A model generated the notes under the pieces. It worked only from the letters and a program-made list of their open reading frames with translations, did not search any database and was not told where the DNA came from. From the NCBI RefSeq assembly GCF_003201775.1, contig NZ_QJJZ01000019.1, positions 26,525-90,524 of the forward strand: a stretch of DNA of 64,000 nucleotides. Reading direction: 5' to 3'. A program made the translations under genes and the position numbers. The DNA comes from Arenibacter sp. ARW7G5Y1. Its GTDB lineage: Bacteria; Bacteroidota; Bacteroidia; Flavobacteriales; Flavobacteriaceae. Shown in pieces: positions 17,507-27,043 of this stretch. Numbering within the stretch: the first letter of the stretch is position 1; every line of letters begins with the position of its first letter.

Positions 17507-18514
17507 ATGGATTTATTCTTTTCTTTTATAGTGCCGGTTTACAACAGACCCAGTGAGATCAATGAATTGCTGGAAAGTCTTTCGGTACAGGACTACGATA
17601 AACCTTTTGAGGTGGTCATTGTGGAAGACGGCTCGTCCGAAAGTTCTGAGGATATTGTGGCAAAATACAAGGATAAATTGTCCATAACGTATTTGAAGAA
17701 AAAGAACTCCGGTCCTGGTGATTCCCGAAATTATGGTATGGACCGTGCACGTGGCAATTACTTTATTGTGCTTGATTCGGATTGTATAATTCCAAGCCAA
17801 TATTTAACGGTAGTGGAAAAATCCTTGACAAATAATTATGTGGATTGTTATGGGGGACCTGATGCGGCACACCCCTCTTTTACCAGTGTTCAAAAAGCCA
17901 TTAATTATGCCATGACCTCTATATTCACTACTGGAGGAATACGGGGAAATAAAAGGGCTGTAGGTAAATTTCAGCCCAGGAGCTTCAATATGGGTATCTC
18001 TAAGGAGGCCTTTGGGAAAACCCATGGCTATGGGAATATTCACCCTGGCGAGGATCCGGACCTTACCTTTAGAATATGGGAAGCGGGCTTTGAAACTAAA
18101 TTGATAGAAGATGCCTTTGTATACCATAAGCGGAGGATAGATTGGAACAAGTTTTATACCCAGGTCAAGAAATTTGGAATGGTAAGGCCTATTTTAAATC
18201 ATTGGCATCCGGATACCGCAAAATTTACTTATTGGTTGCCAACGCTATTTTGTTTTGGGTTCGTAGGGGCTGTTACTTTGTTGATTTTTGGCGTTTTATG
18301 GCCTATAATCCTATATGCCTTATATTTTGGTTTACTTTTTGTACACTCTTTGGTGATCAATAAAAATTTTAAGGTAGCAATGTTGTCATTGATAGCAGTG
18401 GTTATCCAATTTGCGGGATACGGTTTTGGATTTTTTAAAAATTCGATTCTAATAGGGATTAGCAATAAGAAACCGGAGGAGTTGTTTCCTAAACTTTTCT
18501 TTAAAACTCTGTAA
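17507..18514 (+). CDS. family 2 glycosyltransferase
   Basis: 335 residues from the ATG at 17507, which places the GT2 N-terminus properly (MDLFFSFIVPVYNRPSE); an upstream ATG at 17450 adds 19 unlike residues. Nucleotide-sugar motifs are VVIVEDGSSESSED and GNYFIVLDSDCIIP, with an acceptor-site segment GEDPDLTFRIWEAGF. Two or three membrane segments lie near residues 240-300. It should transfer a sugar to a lipid or polysaccharide at the inner membrane. The target is unknown. The YbbR-like gene follows by 4 bp. Confidence 0.88.
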   Translation: MDLFFSFIVPVYNRPSEINELLESLSVQDYDKPFEVVIVEDGSSESSEDIVAKYKDKLSITYLKKKNSGPGDSRNYGMDRARGNYFIVLDSDCIIPSQYLTVVEKSLTNNYVDCYGGPDAAHPSFTSVQKAINYAMTSIFTTGGIRGNKRAVGKFQPRSFNMGISKEAFGKTHGYGNIHPGEDPDLTFRIWEAGFETKLIEDAFVYHKRRIDWNKFYTQVKKFGMVRPILNHWHPDTAKFTYWLPTLFCFGFVGAVTLLIFGVLWPIILYALYFGLLFVHSLVINKNFKVAMLSLIAVVIQFAGYGFGFFKNSILIGISNKKPEELFPKLFFKTL

Positions 18515-18518
18515 TAAG

Positions 18519-19475
18519 TTGATAGATAAAATTAAAAACGGTTTAAATAAAAGAAAGGTGAAGCTGTTTCTGGTCTTTCTATTATGTTCCGGTCTGGCCT
18601 GGTTTGTTAGCAATTTGGCAGAACAATATTCCAGCAATGCCACCTTTGATATTTATTACGGTAACACCCCGGACAGCTTATTGTTAAACAGCGTTTCCAA
18701 AAACAACATCAAGGTTAGATTAAGGGCCAGTGGGTTTCAATTTTTGATGTTTGGTTTTAAGAACAAAACAGTGGAAGTGGACTTGACCGAACTTGAAAAA
18801 AAAGGGGAGAAGTATTTTGTATCCCCATCAACCTATAGAAGTCAGATAGAAAATCAGCTTTCAAAATTTATAAGGATAGAGGACATGGATAGGGATACCT
18901 TGTTTTTTGATTTTCAAAGGCTTTATAAAAAAAAGGTACCAGTACTTCCTAAAGTAACAATTGATTTGGAGCAAAATTATCTAATGGATAACAACTATAG
19001 CTTGTTGCCCGACTCCATAACAGTAATGGGGCCTAAAAAGGAAATAGATACCCTGACCAGACTCACTACCGAAATTTTGGTGCTGCCACATACTACAAAT
19101 GATATTTCGGAGCAATTGAAGCTAAATCTTCCGGCAAATCTAAAAAATACCAAATACTCACATCATAGCATAACCTTATCGGCCAAAGTATTTAAATTTT
19201 CCGAGAAGGTTTTTAAGGTGCCTGTAGTGGTCATCAATGTGCCTGAAGGAGTTGGGATAAGAACTTTTCCAGAAATAGTTTCAGTTTTGTGCAGAGGGCG
19301 ATTAAGTGCGATAAAGGAACTGGCGGTGACAGATTTTGTGGTTACTGCCGACTATTCGAGCCTAAAGGATAAAAGTGAAAATGTTTTGGATTTGAAATTG
19401 ACCAAAAAGCCCGATAGTGTAAATGTTGTGCAGTTAAGGGAGAATAAAGTGGAATTTATACTAAAGAGGCAATGA
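18519..19475 (+). CDS. YbbR/CdaR-like domain protein
   Basis: 318 residues from a TTG start, 4 bp after the glycosyltransferase. A single N-terminal membrane anchor (KLFLVFLLCSGLAWFVSNL, about residues 14-32) is followed by YbbR-like beta repeats (NNIKVRLRASGFQFLMFGF; TVEVDLTEL; NYSLLPDSITVMGPKKEIDTL). In Firmicutes, YbbR/CdaR proteins regulate diadenylate cyclase; no such cyclase gene is next to it here. It overlaps coaE by four bases (ATGA), so the two are coupled. Confidence 0.8.
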   Translation: MIDKIKNGLNKRKVKLFLVFLLCSGLAWFVSNLAEQYSSNATFDIYYGNTPDSLLLNSVSKNNIKVRLRASGFQFLMFGFKNKTVEVDLTELEKKGEKYFVSPSTYRSQIENQLSKFIRIEDMDRDTLFFDFQRLYKKKVPVLPKVTIDLEQNYLMDNNYSLLPDSITVMGPKKEIDTLTRLTTEILVLPHTTNDISEQLKLNLPANLKNTKYSHHSITLSAKVFKFSEKVFKVPVVVINVPEGVGIRTFPEIVSVLCRGRLSAIKELAVTDFVVTADYSSLKDKSENVLDLKLTKKPDSVNVVQLRENKVEFILKRQ

Positions 19476-20059
19476 TGATCGTGGGCTTAACAGGAGGAAT
19501 TGGCAGTGGAAAATCCACCGTGGGATCTATGTTTCAAAAATTAGGGGTTCCCATCTACAATTCAGATGTAGAGGCAAAGAATTTAATGACCCGGTCAAAA
19601 AAGATTAAAAAGGATATTGAGGCCTTATTGGGCAAGGGGAGTTATTTAAATGGGGAACTCAACAAGGAGTATATCGCCAAAAAAGTATTCCGCGATAAAG
19701 ATTTATTACAGGCCCTCAATAATATAGTCCATCCCGCCGTGAGACGGCATTTTAAAAGTTGGTGCAAACGCCAGAATGCACCTTACGTAATTCAAGAAGC
19801 TGCCATTATATTTGAAAATGGGACCAACGATTTTTATGATAAAATAATCCTAGTGACCTCTCCTAGGGAAATTCGGATACAAAGGGTTGTTGATAGGGAC
19901 GGAGTTACTGCGGAAGCGGTAATGGAACGTATAGAAAATCAATGGCCGGATCGCGATAAAGAAAAGCTTTCAGACTTCATAATTGAAAATACCGGATTGG
20001 AGGCTACGCAAAGGCAGGTTTCCCAAATTCACCATAAATTACTTAAAATAAGGGCTTAA
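19472..20059 (+). CDS. coaE: dephospho-CoA kinase CoaE
   Basis: 195 residues. The P-loop is GLTGGIGSGKSTVGSMF (about 5-21), and the CoA-binding and lid features VHPAVRRHFKSW and RDGVTAEAVMERIENQWPDRDK are in place. It phosphorylates dephospho-CoA in the last step of coenzyme A synthesis. The start overlaps the YbbR-like stop by four bases. Confidence 0.94.
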   Translation: MMIVGLTGGIGSGKSTVGSMFQKLGVPIYNSDVEAKNLMTRSKKIKKDIEALLGKGSYLNGELNKEYIAKKVFRDKDLLQALNNIVHPAVRRHFKSWCKRQNAPYVIQEAAIIFENGTNDFYDKIILVTSPREIRIQRVVDRDGVTAEAVMERIENQWPDRDKEKLSDFIIENTGLEATQRQVSQIHHKLLKIRA

Positions 20060-20139
20060 GCACGTAATTTTAACATTTTTGTTAAGGTTAGGTTAAACGT
20101 GCAATTCGCTAAATGTTAAATTTCTAATTTTGTTAATAA

Positions 20140-21714
20140 ATGAATAAGAGGTTATTTGGTCTTTTGGTAGTCTTGATGAGCCTTTCCCTAATCGGAATCA
20201 TTTTTGTTCAGAGCTATTGGATCAATAAGTCGGTAGCGGACAAGGAGGAACAATTTTCAAACACTGTAAACCAAATTTTGAGCAGGGTTACAGAAAATAT
20301 TGAAAAACGGGAAGTACAGGATTATCTAAACGAGTTTTACAAACTAAGTGATAGTATAGGAAAGCCAAAAGCTACCCATCTTAAGAATTTTTTCTTTTTT
20401 GATCGTGATATCAATTCCAATGAAATACGGTTTTATAGCCATGGTATTTTGGAAGAGGATTACAATATGGCATCTACGTTCTTTGATATAGGCTTGGATA
20501 CAACCACTTTTAGGAACATCACCAGTACCAGAACAACCGAAATTTATAAAGAGGATTTTGGTCTGGACGGTAGGCAATATTCCTTGACACCCGTCCAAAA
20601 GCTCGAGAAAATTGGGTCTATGACAGATCTTGAGCAGTTTGCAATGGATGATGTTTTTAGGGAACAGGCCAAAAACAGACCTATCCATAAACGCGTTTCC
20701 AAACAGGAGATCGAACTGTTTCTTGGGAGGGAACTCAAAAATAGGGGCATAGATATAGATTATGAATATGGGGTATACAGTAAAGGCCTGCCTACAAAAG
20801 TGAAATCCAAAAAATTTAAGTTTTCGGAGACCACGCTTTATAAGGCTCCTTTGTTTAAGGACAGTGAAGGGAATACCAATTTTTCCCTTTTGTTGACCTT
20901 TCCCAAAAAGAAAAGGTTCCTTATCCAGTCCATTTTGGGAATGGCAATTTTGTCCCTGACGTTTACCTTGATTATTGTAGTGGCCTATTCCAGTGCTATC
21001 TATCAGTTGATAAAACAAAAGCAGATTTCAGAGATTAAATCGGATTTCATCAATAATATGACACATGAGTTCAAAACTCCTATTGCTACTATCAATTTGG
21101 CTGTTGAAGCAATAAAAAATCCGAAGATTATAGATGACAAGGAGAAGGTACTGCGCTATTTGCAAATGATAAGGGACGAAAATAAGAGAATGCACGCGCA
21201 GGTGGAAAATGTGTTAAGGATATCCAAGTTGGAGAAAAATCAGTTGGATATAAGTAAGGATAGGGCAGATGTTCACGACATAATAGAGGACGCCATTACC
21301 CATGTAGAGCTTATAGTCGCAGATAGGGGTGGGTATATTAAGCCCCATTTAAAGGCGGAACGCTCAGAGGTATTGGCCAATGAGATGCATTTTACCAATG
21401 TTATAGTGAATATACTGGATAACGCTGTTAAATATTCTCCAGAAGTGCCCAAGATCGATGTTTATACAGAAGTGGTGGGCAATTCCATCATAATAAAAGT
21501 ACAGGATCAGGGAGCTGGAATGAGCAAGACGGTGCTAAAAAAGGTTTTTGAAAAGTTTTATAGGGAACATACAGGAGATATACACAACGTTAAGGGGCAC
21601 GGTTTAGGGCTCGCTTACGTAAAGAAAATAGTTGATGATCATCAAGGTGAGGTTTATGCAGAAAGTGAAAAAGGAAAAGGAAGCACTTTTTATATAAAAC
21701 TACCTTTAATTTAA
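20140..21714 (+). CDS. membrane sensor histidine kinase (RprX-like)
   Basis: 524 residues. Two membrane segments (about residues 5-25 and 267-290) enclose a periplasmic sensor of some 240 residues. The cytoplasmic part has the HisKA phosphoacceptor in FINNMTHEFKTPIATINLAV (His309), then the N-box NVIVNILDNAVKYSPE and the G-boxes VQDQGAGMSK and HGLGLAYVKKIVDDH. The partner OmpR-type regulator starts 7 bp downstream. The pair resembles RprX/RprY of Bacteroides; the signal is unknown. Confidence 0.92.
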   Translation: MNKRLFGLLVVLMSLSLIGIIFVQSYWINKSVADKEEQFSNTVNQILSRVTENIEKREVQDYLNEFYKLSDSIGKPKATHLKNFFFFDRDINSNEIRFYSHGILEEDYNMASTFFDIGLDTTTFRNITSTRTTEIYKEDFGLDGRQYSLTPVQKLEKIGSMTDLEQFAMDDVFREQAKNRPIHKRVSKQEIELFLGRELKNRGIDIDYEYGVYSKGLPTKVKSKKFKFSETTLYKAPLFKDSEGNTNFSLLLTFPKKKRFLIQSILGMAILSLTFTLIIVVAYSSAIYQLIKQKQISEIKSDFINNMTHEFKTPIATINLAVEAIKNPKIIDDKEKVLRYLQMIRDENKRMHAQVENVLRISKLEKNQLDISKDRADVHDIIEDAITHVELIVADRGGYIKPHLKAERSEVLANEMHFTNVIVNILDNAVKYSPEVPKIDVYTEVVGNSIIIKVQDQGAGMSKTVLKKVFEKFYREHTGDIHNVKGHGLGLAYVKKIVDDHQGEVYAESEKGKGSTFYIKLPLI

Positions 21715-21721
21715 AACAATA

Positions 21722-22429
21722 ATGGAAACAGTAGATAAGAAAATATTACTCGTAGAGGACGATCCCAATTTTGGAATTGTACTAAAAGATTATTTGGCAA
21801 TGAACGATTTTGACGTTACGTTGGCAAAAAACGGAATGGAAGGTTTTGAAAAATTTAAGAAGGACAATTTTGATGTCTGTATCTTGGATGTAATGATGCC
21901 TTATAAGGATGGTTTTACCCTTGCTAAGGAAATCCGTGAAAAGAACGAAAATGTACCTATCGTTTTTCTTACGGCCAAGACAATGAAGGAAGATGTCCTA
22001 AAAGGGTATAAAGCAGGTGCCGACGATTATCTTAACAAGCCTTTTGATTCGGAAGTGCTATTGATGAAACTTAAAGCCATAATTCAAAGAAAATCTTCAA
22101 GCTCCTTGGCGGACAGTAAACAATTTGAATTTACTATTGGTGGTTTTCAATTGAATTCCAAGCTTAGGTTCTTAAAATACAAGGATGAGGATGCTATTAA
22201 ACTCTCCCCTAAGGAAAATGAGTTGCTTAGGTTGTTGGCATTGCACGAGAACGATTTAATGCCCAGGGAATTGGCCTTGACGAAAATATGGAGGGATGAT
22301 AATTATTTCACTTCGCGAAGTATGGACGTGTACATTGCAAAATTGCGTAAATATCTCAAAAAAGATGAGAACGTGGAGATATTAAATATCCACGGGGAAG
22401 GTTTTAGATTGGTGATTAAGACCGAGTAA
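21722..22429 (+). CDS. OmpR-family response regulator (RprY-like)
   Basis: 235 residues. The receiver carries VEDDPNFG, the phosphoacceptor in VCILDVMMPY (Asp56), FLTAK and the Lys in YLNKPF. The C-terminal winged helix (IKLSPKENELLRLLALHEND to NIHGEGFRLV) is the trans_reg_c DNA-binding domain. It follows its kinase by 7 bp and is closed by a clear terminator at 22455-22484. Confidence 0.94.
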   Translation: METVDKKILLVEDDPNFGIVLKDYLAMNDFDVTLAKNGMEGFEKFKKDNFDVCILDVMMPYKDGFTLAKEIREKNENVPIVFLTAKTMKEDVLKGYKAGADDYLNKPFDSEVLLMKLKAIIQRKSSSSLADSKQFEFTIGGFQLNSKLRFLKYKDEDAIKLSPKENELLRLLALHENDLMPRELALTKIWRDDNYFTSRSMDVYIAKLRKYLKKDENVEILNIHGEGFRLVIKTE

Positions 22430-22454
22430 TTGGCACGTATATAAGAGTTTTTAT

Positions 22455-22484
22455 GGCACCAAGATTTTTCTTGGTGCTTTTTTA
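22455..22484 (+). terminator. rho-independent terminator after the RprXY-like pair
   Basis: GCACCAAGA pairs with TCTTGGTGC through a short T-rich loop, and a run of seven T residues follows. It lies 25 bp after the response regulator stop. Confidence 0.88.
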
Positions 22485-22617
22485 TTTGTTATGCCCTTAT
22501 TATTAAGCCCGTGGGCTCATAATGCAATAGTAAAACCGATCCCGCCTCTATTTGTGGAATTATGGTCTTGACACAGGATCCTTGGGGCAGCTTCTTCCAT
22601 GAAGCTTGAGACCGGCC

Positions 22618-23124
22618 CTATTGATAGTTCCGGTACTCCCGCAATATTTGGTCCACTATTTCTTGGGGACTGGGCTCTATCGAGATTTTTATGGCTCGGG
22701 TTGGAGGTTCAAAGGTGTCCAGTTGGGACCGTAATAATTCGGCTGGCATAAAATGGCCCTTTCTTTTTTGTAGGCGTTCCATTAACAGTTCAAAAGAACT
22801 TTCCAGGGAAATCCATACCACTTTTTCTTCAATTTTATTTTCCAATAATTTCCTGTAAGACTCCTTCAAGGCGGAGCAGACAATGACAGCTCCGGTTTCT
22901 TGGTGGGACGCGGCCAACTTGTTCAGACTAACCAACCATTCATAGCGGTCCCCGTCCGTCAACGGGATTTTATTGGACATTTTTTTTATGTTGGCTTCTG
23001 AGTGAAAATCATCCCCGTCAAAGAATGGTAGCCTCAATTCTTCTGCCAACAACTGGCCTATGGTAGATTTACCCGTACCAGAAACTCCAATTACAAACAG
23101 AATGTTCTTATTGCTTAAAGTCAT
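22618..23124 (-). CDS. gntK: gluconokinase (GntK type)
   Basis: 168 residues with P-loop GVSGTGKSTIGQLLAEEL (about 13-30), the FFDGDDFHSEANIKKM segment typical of shikimate-kinase-like gluconokinases, and LTDGDRYEWL. It phosphorylates D-gluconate to 6-phosphogluconate. It overlaps the miaA stop by four bases and is the last gene of the four-gene minus-strand run from 26233. The GntP-type permease at 0.7 kb could supply substrate, but they are 22 kb apart. Confidence 0.87.
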   Translation of the reverse strand: MTLSNKNILFVIGVSGTGKSTIGQLLAEELRLPFFDGDDFHSEANIKKMSNKIPLTDGDRYEWLVSLNKLAASHQETGAVIVCSALKESYRKLLENKIEEKVVWISLESSFELLMERLQKRKGHFMPAELLRSQLDTFEPPTRAIKISIEPSPQEIVDQILREYRNYQ

Positions 23125-24035
23125 TGTCCATTAAGTTTTTGTGCTAACTTCCTTAGTAAATCGTTTAAATCATATTTATAATCCACCCAAAGAATATCCT
23201 CTTTTTTTCGTAACCAGGTCAATTGCCTTTTTGCGAATCTTCTGGTGTTTTTCTTTATTTCGGCAACCGCAGTATCAAGATCAAAATCTCCTTTGAAATA
23301 ACCAAATAATTCCCGGTAACCTACGGTTTGCAATGCATTTAGGTGCTGATGTTCCTTTAGGGACATGACCTCCTCCAATAAACCCTGTTCCATCATAATA
23401 TCCACTCTTTGGTTAATACGGTCGTAAACAATGGCCCTTTCGGCATTTATGGCTATGGTATGGGTGCTAAAATTCCTTTCAGGTTTTTGTTGATTCAAGA
23501 AAGAGCTGTATGGGAACCCTGAGCCAATACATACCTCTAGGGCCCTAATAAGCCTATGTGGGTTGTTCAGATCTACTTGGCCATAATAATCCCGATCTAG
23601 AACTTTAAGTCGCTCCTGAAGGCTTATAATGCCTTTGCTTTTTAAATTTTCGTTCAGGGTCTCCCGGATTTCGGGATCGATTGTTGGAAAATGATCAAGT
23701 CCCTCTTTTATGGCGTCAACATATAGACCGCTTCCACCTACCATAACAACAATGTCATTTGCTTGGAAAAGTATTTCTAGTTTTTCTATGGCTTCCCTTT
23801 CAAAATCCCCTACGGTGTATTCTTCATAAATATTTTTGTGTTGAATAAAATGATGGGGTACACTGGCTAATTCTTCGGGGGAAGGCACAGCGGTCCCTAT
23901 GGACATTTCTTTGAAAAACTGACGGGAGTCCGCAGAAATAATCTCTGTTTTAAAGTGTTTGGCGATGGCAATGGCCAAGCTTGTCTTTCCTATGGCAGTT
24001 GGTCCAACAATGGAAATAAGATTTTTTTTATTCAT
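23121..24035 (-). CDS. miaA: tRNA dimethylallyltransferase MiaA
   Basis: 304 residues. Motifs are the P-loop GPTAIGKTSLAIAIA, ISADSRQFFKEMSIGTA, VGGSGLYVDAIKEGLD and, near the C-terminus, TRRFAKRQLTWLRK. It adds a dimethylallyl group to A37 of tRNAs reading codons that begin with U. It overlaps the ion-channel stop by one base and gntK by four, so the genes are coupled. Confidence 0.95.
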   Translation of the reverse strand: MNKKNLISIVGPTAIGKTSLAIAIAKHFKTEIISADSRQFFKEMSIGTAVPSPEELASVPHHFIQHKNIYEEYTVGDFEREAIEKLEILFQANDIVVMVGGSGLYVDAIKEGLDHFPTIDPEIRETLNENLKSKGIISLQERLKVLDRDYYGQVDLNNPHRLIRALEVCIGSGFPYSSFLNQQKPERNFSTHTIAINAERAIVYDRINQRVDIMMEQGLLEEVMSLKEHQHLNALQTVGYRELFGYFKGDFDLDTAVAEIKKNTRRFAKRQLTWLRKKEDILWVDYKYDLNDLLRKLAQKLNGQ

Positions 24036-24862
24036 TAATCCTCACTTAATCTATGTCCACATTGCCTACAGTAATGGGCATCGATACGCATGATTTCCGT
24101 ACCACATTCCGGGCAGGTTCTGTCTGTATCTATATCTTTTTTGTTAATTACACCTGCCGCATATTCGGCCGATACTATTCCTGTTGGTACTGCAATTACC
24201 CCATACCCTATGATCATGATCAAGGTGGCAATGAATTGCCCTAAGGGCGTTTCAGGTGAAATATCCCCATAGCCTACTGTGGTTAGGGTAACTATGGTCC
24301 AATAAACACTGTGGGGAATACTGGTGAAACCATGTGTGGGACCTTCTACAATATACATTACCGTGCCCAAAAGAACGGATATGACGATGACAAAAAAAAC
24401 AAATACAAATATTTTAGTCCTACTGGCATTCAAGGCCCTCACAAGTTTATTGGATTCCCCAACAAAGCGAACCAGTTTTAAAATTCTAAAAACCCTTAAC
24501 AATCTTAAAATGCGAAAGGCTGTTATGTATTGCGAACCGACTAGGAAAAGGGAAAGATATTTTGGGATGGTGGAAAGTAGGTCGATTACGCCAAAAAAGC
24601 TTAGAATATATTTTTTGGGCCGATTTATAGAGATAATACGCAATATGTACTCTATGGTAAATAGTATGGTCACCGTCCATTCGGAATAGTTTAAGAATTT
24701 ATGGTGCTTTTCATCAAAAGTAGGGATGCTTTCCAACATTACGATGATTACACTATAAACAATCAAAATGAGCAAAAGGATATCAAAAAGTTTGCCGGCG
24801 GGAGTGTGGGTCCCGTAGATTACCTCGTGAATTTTGTGTTTCCAACTTTTTTTGATTTTCAA
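24035..24862 (-). CDS. voltage-gated potassium channel with C-terminal zinc ribbon
   Basis: 275 residues. Six membrane segments are followed by the selectivity filter TLTTVGYGDISPET. The S4-like helix FRILRLLRVFRILKLVRFV has an Arg or Lys every third residue, the mark of a voltage sensor. The last 30 residues form a four-Cys zinc ribbon (CPECG, then CRQCG with HYC). This is the Kv-like ion_trans architecture. It starts 3 bp after the exonuclease gene and overlaps miaA by one base. The zinc ribbon is cytoplasmic and of unknown purpose. Confidence 0.9.
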   Translation of the reverse strand: MKIKKSWKHKIHEVIYGTHTPAGKLFDILLLILIVYSVIIVMLESIPTFDEKHHKFLNYSEWTVTILFTIEYILRIISINRPKKYILSFFGVIDLLSTIPKYLSLFLVGSQYITAFRILRLLRVFRILKLVRFVGESNKLVRALNASRTKIFVFVFFVIVISVLLGTVMYIVEGPTHGFTSIPHSVYWTIVTLTTVGYGDISPETPLGQFIATLIMIIGYGVIAVPTGIVSAEYAAGVINKKDIDTDRTCPECGTEIMRIDAHYCRQCGHRLSED

Positions 24863-24865
24863 AAT

Positions 24866-26233
24866 CTACTGTTTTAGCTCTATAATTTTTAGGACCTTTT
24901 TTTTTCTGAGATAGGAAGAAATAATATGGGTCGTGTTTTCATTTCCTTCCATAGGTGTAATTATGGATTCCAAGATATGAATATTATTGATTTGATGGTT
25001 TAAATTAAAATAGCCAAGGCCTTTAAAGACACCGTTCTTGATCTCGATACCGCAACGCTCACCAATTTCCCTTCCCTTGTCCATGATCAGGATGCTCTTT
25101 TTTGATAAACTGTACTTATCAATAGCTTGTAATGCTCGTGCATTATAGGCCTCCACGGGCTCTTGCCCTATACAGCCCCCAAGGCAACCATTGTCCTCAT
25201 AATGGGAGCAATGCATCCTTGCCTGTGATAGCCCATTTATTTTATTGCACAACTGAAATTCCTCCCTGATGCTGTGTAAAAAATTCTCCGCACCTTGTAG
25301 ACTATTAAAAGTAGCTACTGCCTTTTTTTTAGGATTTATAACCTCTGCGGTCAATGAAATATAGCCGTCCTGGTTACTGGACTGATAAATGCCATGCGAA
25401 AAAAGTCTTTTTCTGTAAAGAGAATTATATTTGGGTTTGTTCCTTAATAATTCTGCATTCTCCTTTAAGAGTGCAGCCAATTCGTTCCCCGTTTTTTCAT
25501 ATGAAACCCTTTTTGTTTCTTTCTGAATTCTTCTGGCCTTAGGGCTGTTATTGGTAAAATGTTGGTTTACCCTTTTTTTAATATTGTTACTTTTGCCCAG
25601 CAAAATAATGTCACCGTCCTTATTGTGCATGTAATAGACCCCGGTATCCGAAGGTAATTCGTCTACCATATCCAATTGCCTGGGTGACAGCTCTCCTTGG
25701 GTCTCCGTTCTTAAAACACTCTTAAAAATGGATTTATCCAGGTCTTTTGAAAGTAATAGTTTAAATAATTGTAGGGTGGCAAGAGCATCTCCGTTAGCTC
25801 TATGGCGGTCACTTACGGGGATTCCGAGAGACCGTACCAATTTGCCTAGACTATACGATTCGGCATCTGGCAATAATTGCTTGGCCAGTTCTACGGTACA
25901 GAGGGTCTTTCGCTCAAAATTATAGCCCAATCGCCTGAATTCGGTCCTCAATATCCGATAGTCGAATTGGGCATTATGGGCCACAATTACTGCATCTTCG
26001 GTTATTTCCACAATACGCTTGGCTACCTCATGGAATTTTGGGGCAGTGCGGAGCATGTTGTTGTTAATACCGGTAAGATTAACAACAAAGGGTTGTATAT
26101 CTTTTTCAGGATTTACCAAACTAATGAACTGGTCCACTACTTTATGCCCGTCAAATTTGTGGATAGCGATTTCGGTAACCCCCTCTTCATTGTATTTTCC
26201 TCCTGTGGTTTCAATATCTAATATGACGTACAT
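24866..26233 (-). CDS. DnaQ-like exonuclease fused to a GIY-YIG (UvrC-like) nuclease
   Basis: 455 residues. Residues 1-165 are a DEDDh 3'-5' exonuclease (VILDIETTGG; NAQFDYRILRTEF; HRANGDALATLQL). Residues from about 198 form a GIY-YIG nuclease domain (LPSDTGVYYMHNKDGDIILLGKSNNIKKRVNQHF) with a UvrC/Cho-like region that includes CSHYEDNGCLGGCIGQEP. The same fusion is annotated in many bacteria as a DNA polymerase III epsilon-like or Cho-like protein and is presumed to act in nucleotide excision repair. It heads the operon with the ion channel, miaA and gntK. Confidence 0.88.
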   Translation of the reverse strand: MYVILDIETTGGKYNEEGVTEIAIHKFDGHKVVDQFISLVNPEKDIQPFVVNLTGINNNMLRTAPKFHEVAKRIVEITEDAVIVAHNAQFDYRILRTEFRRLGYNFERKTLCTVELAKQLLPDAESYSLGKLVRSLGIPVSDRHRANGDALATLQLFKLLLSKDLDKSIFKSVLRTETQGELSPRQLDMVDELPSDTGVYYMHNKDGDIILLGKSNNIKKRVNQHFTNNSPKARRIQKETKRVSYEKTGNELAALLKENAELLRNKPKYNSLYRKRLFSHGIYQSSNQDGYISLTAEVINPKKKAVATFNSLQGAENFLHSIREEFQLCNKINGLSQARMHCSHYEDNGCLGGCIGQEPVEAYNARALQAIDKYSLSKKSILIMDKGREIGERCGIEIKNGVFKGLGYFNLNHQINNIHILESIITPMEGNENTTHIISSYLRKKKVLKIIELKQ

Positions 26234-26304
26234 GTAAAATCTCTAATTCAAATTACTAAACAAAGATACGTATTCTCCCGTCAAGGAAACGGCAAGCTTG
26301 TGCG

Positions 26305-26958
26305 CTAATTTCTAGACCCAAAAATGCTGCTTCCCACTCGTATCATGGTACTGCCTTCCTCTATTGCAATCTTGTAATCCCCACTCATTCCCATGGATAA
26401 ATGCAAGAGATGGGGGAATGTGGGTTTAATTTTTTCGAACAGACTTTTAAGTTGTTGGAACTCTTTTCGGATTTGCTGCTCGTTTTCCGTGAATGTTGCC
26501 ATTCCCATCAGTCCCACTATCTTTATGTTGGTAAGTGCCTCCAAGTCATTTGAGGAGATCAATTCGTTGAGTTCGTTCCCGTCAAAACCAAACTTGGTGT
26601 CCTCCTCAGCAATGTGGACTTGTAACAGGCATGGAATAACCCTGTTGTGTTTTTTGGCTTGTTTGTTTATTTCCTTCAAAAGTTTTAGACTATCCACTCC
26701 ATGGATCAACGCTACATACGCTGCCATATACTTAACCTTGTTGCGCTGTATGTGGCCTATCATATGCCATTCAATATCCTTTGGAAGCACTTCTTGCTTC
26801 TCTGTCATTTCCTGGATTTTATTTTCTCCAAAAACCCTTTGTCCAGCCGCATAGGCTTCCTCTATATCGGCTATTGGCTTGGTTTTGGAAACCGCCACTA
26901 GCTGTACATGGGAGGGAAGCGATTCCTTGATTTTTATTAAACTATCTTTAATGGACAT
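26305..26958 (-). CDS. YggS/PROSC-family pyridoxal-phosphate homeostasis protein
   Basis: 217 residues of the alanine-racemase N-terminal barrel. The PLP lysine lies in LVAVSKTKPIADIEEAY, followed by GQRVFGENKIQEM, EWHMIGHIQRNKVKY, and a C-terminal SMGMSGDYKIAIEEGSTMIRVGS phosphate site. These proteins hold and deliver PLP and affect amino-acid balance; they have no known catalytic reaction. It stands alone between the exonuclease and the dehydrogenase genes. Confidence 0.92.
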   Translation of the reverse strand: MSIKDSLIKIKESLPSHVQLVAVSKTKPIADIEEAYAAGQRVFGENKIQEMTEKQEVLPKDIEWHMIGHIQRNKVKYMAAYVALIHGVDSLKLLKEINKQAKKHNRVIPCLLQVHIAEEDTKFGFDGNELNELISSNDLEALTNIKIVGLMGMATFTENEQQIRKEFQQLKSLFEKIKPTFPHLLHLSMGMSGDYKIAIEEGSTMIRVGSSIFGSRN

Positions 26959-27043
26959 TCAATTGTATTTTATGCTGTTAAACTAAACATGGCTGCTGTT
27001 CATCATCAAAACTATAATTGAAGTAAACAGGTGTAATGAACTA

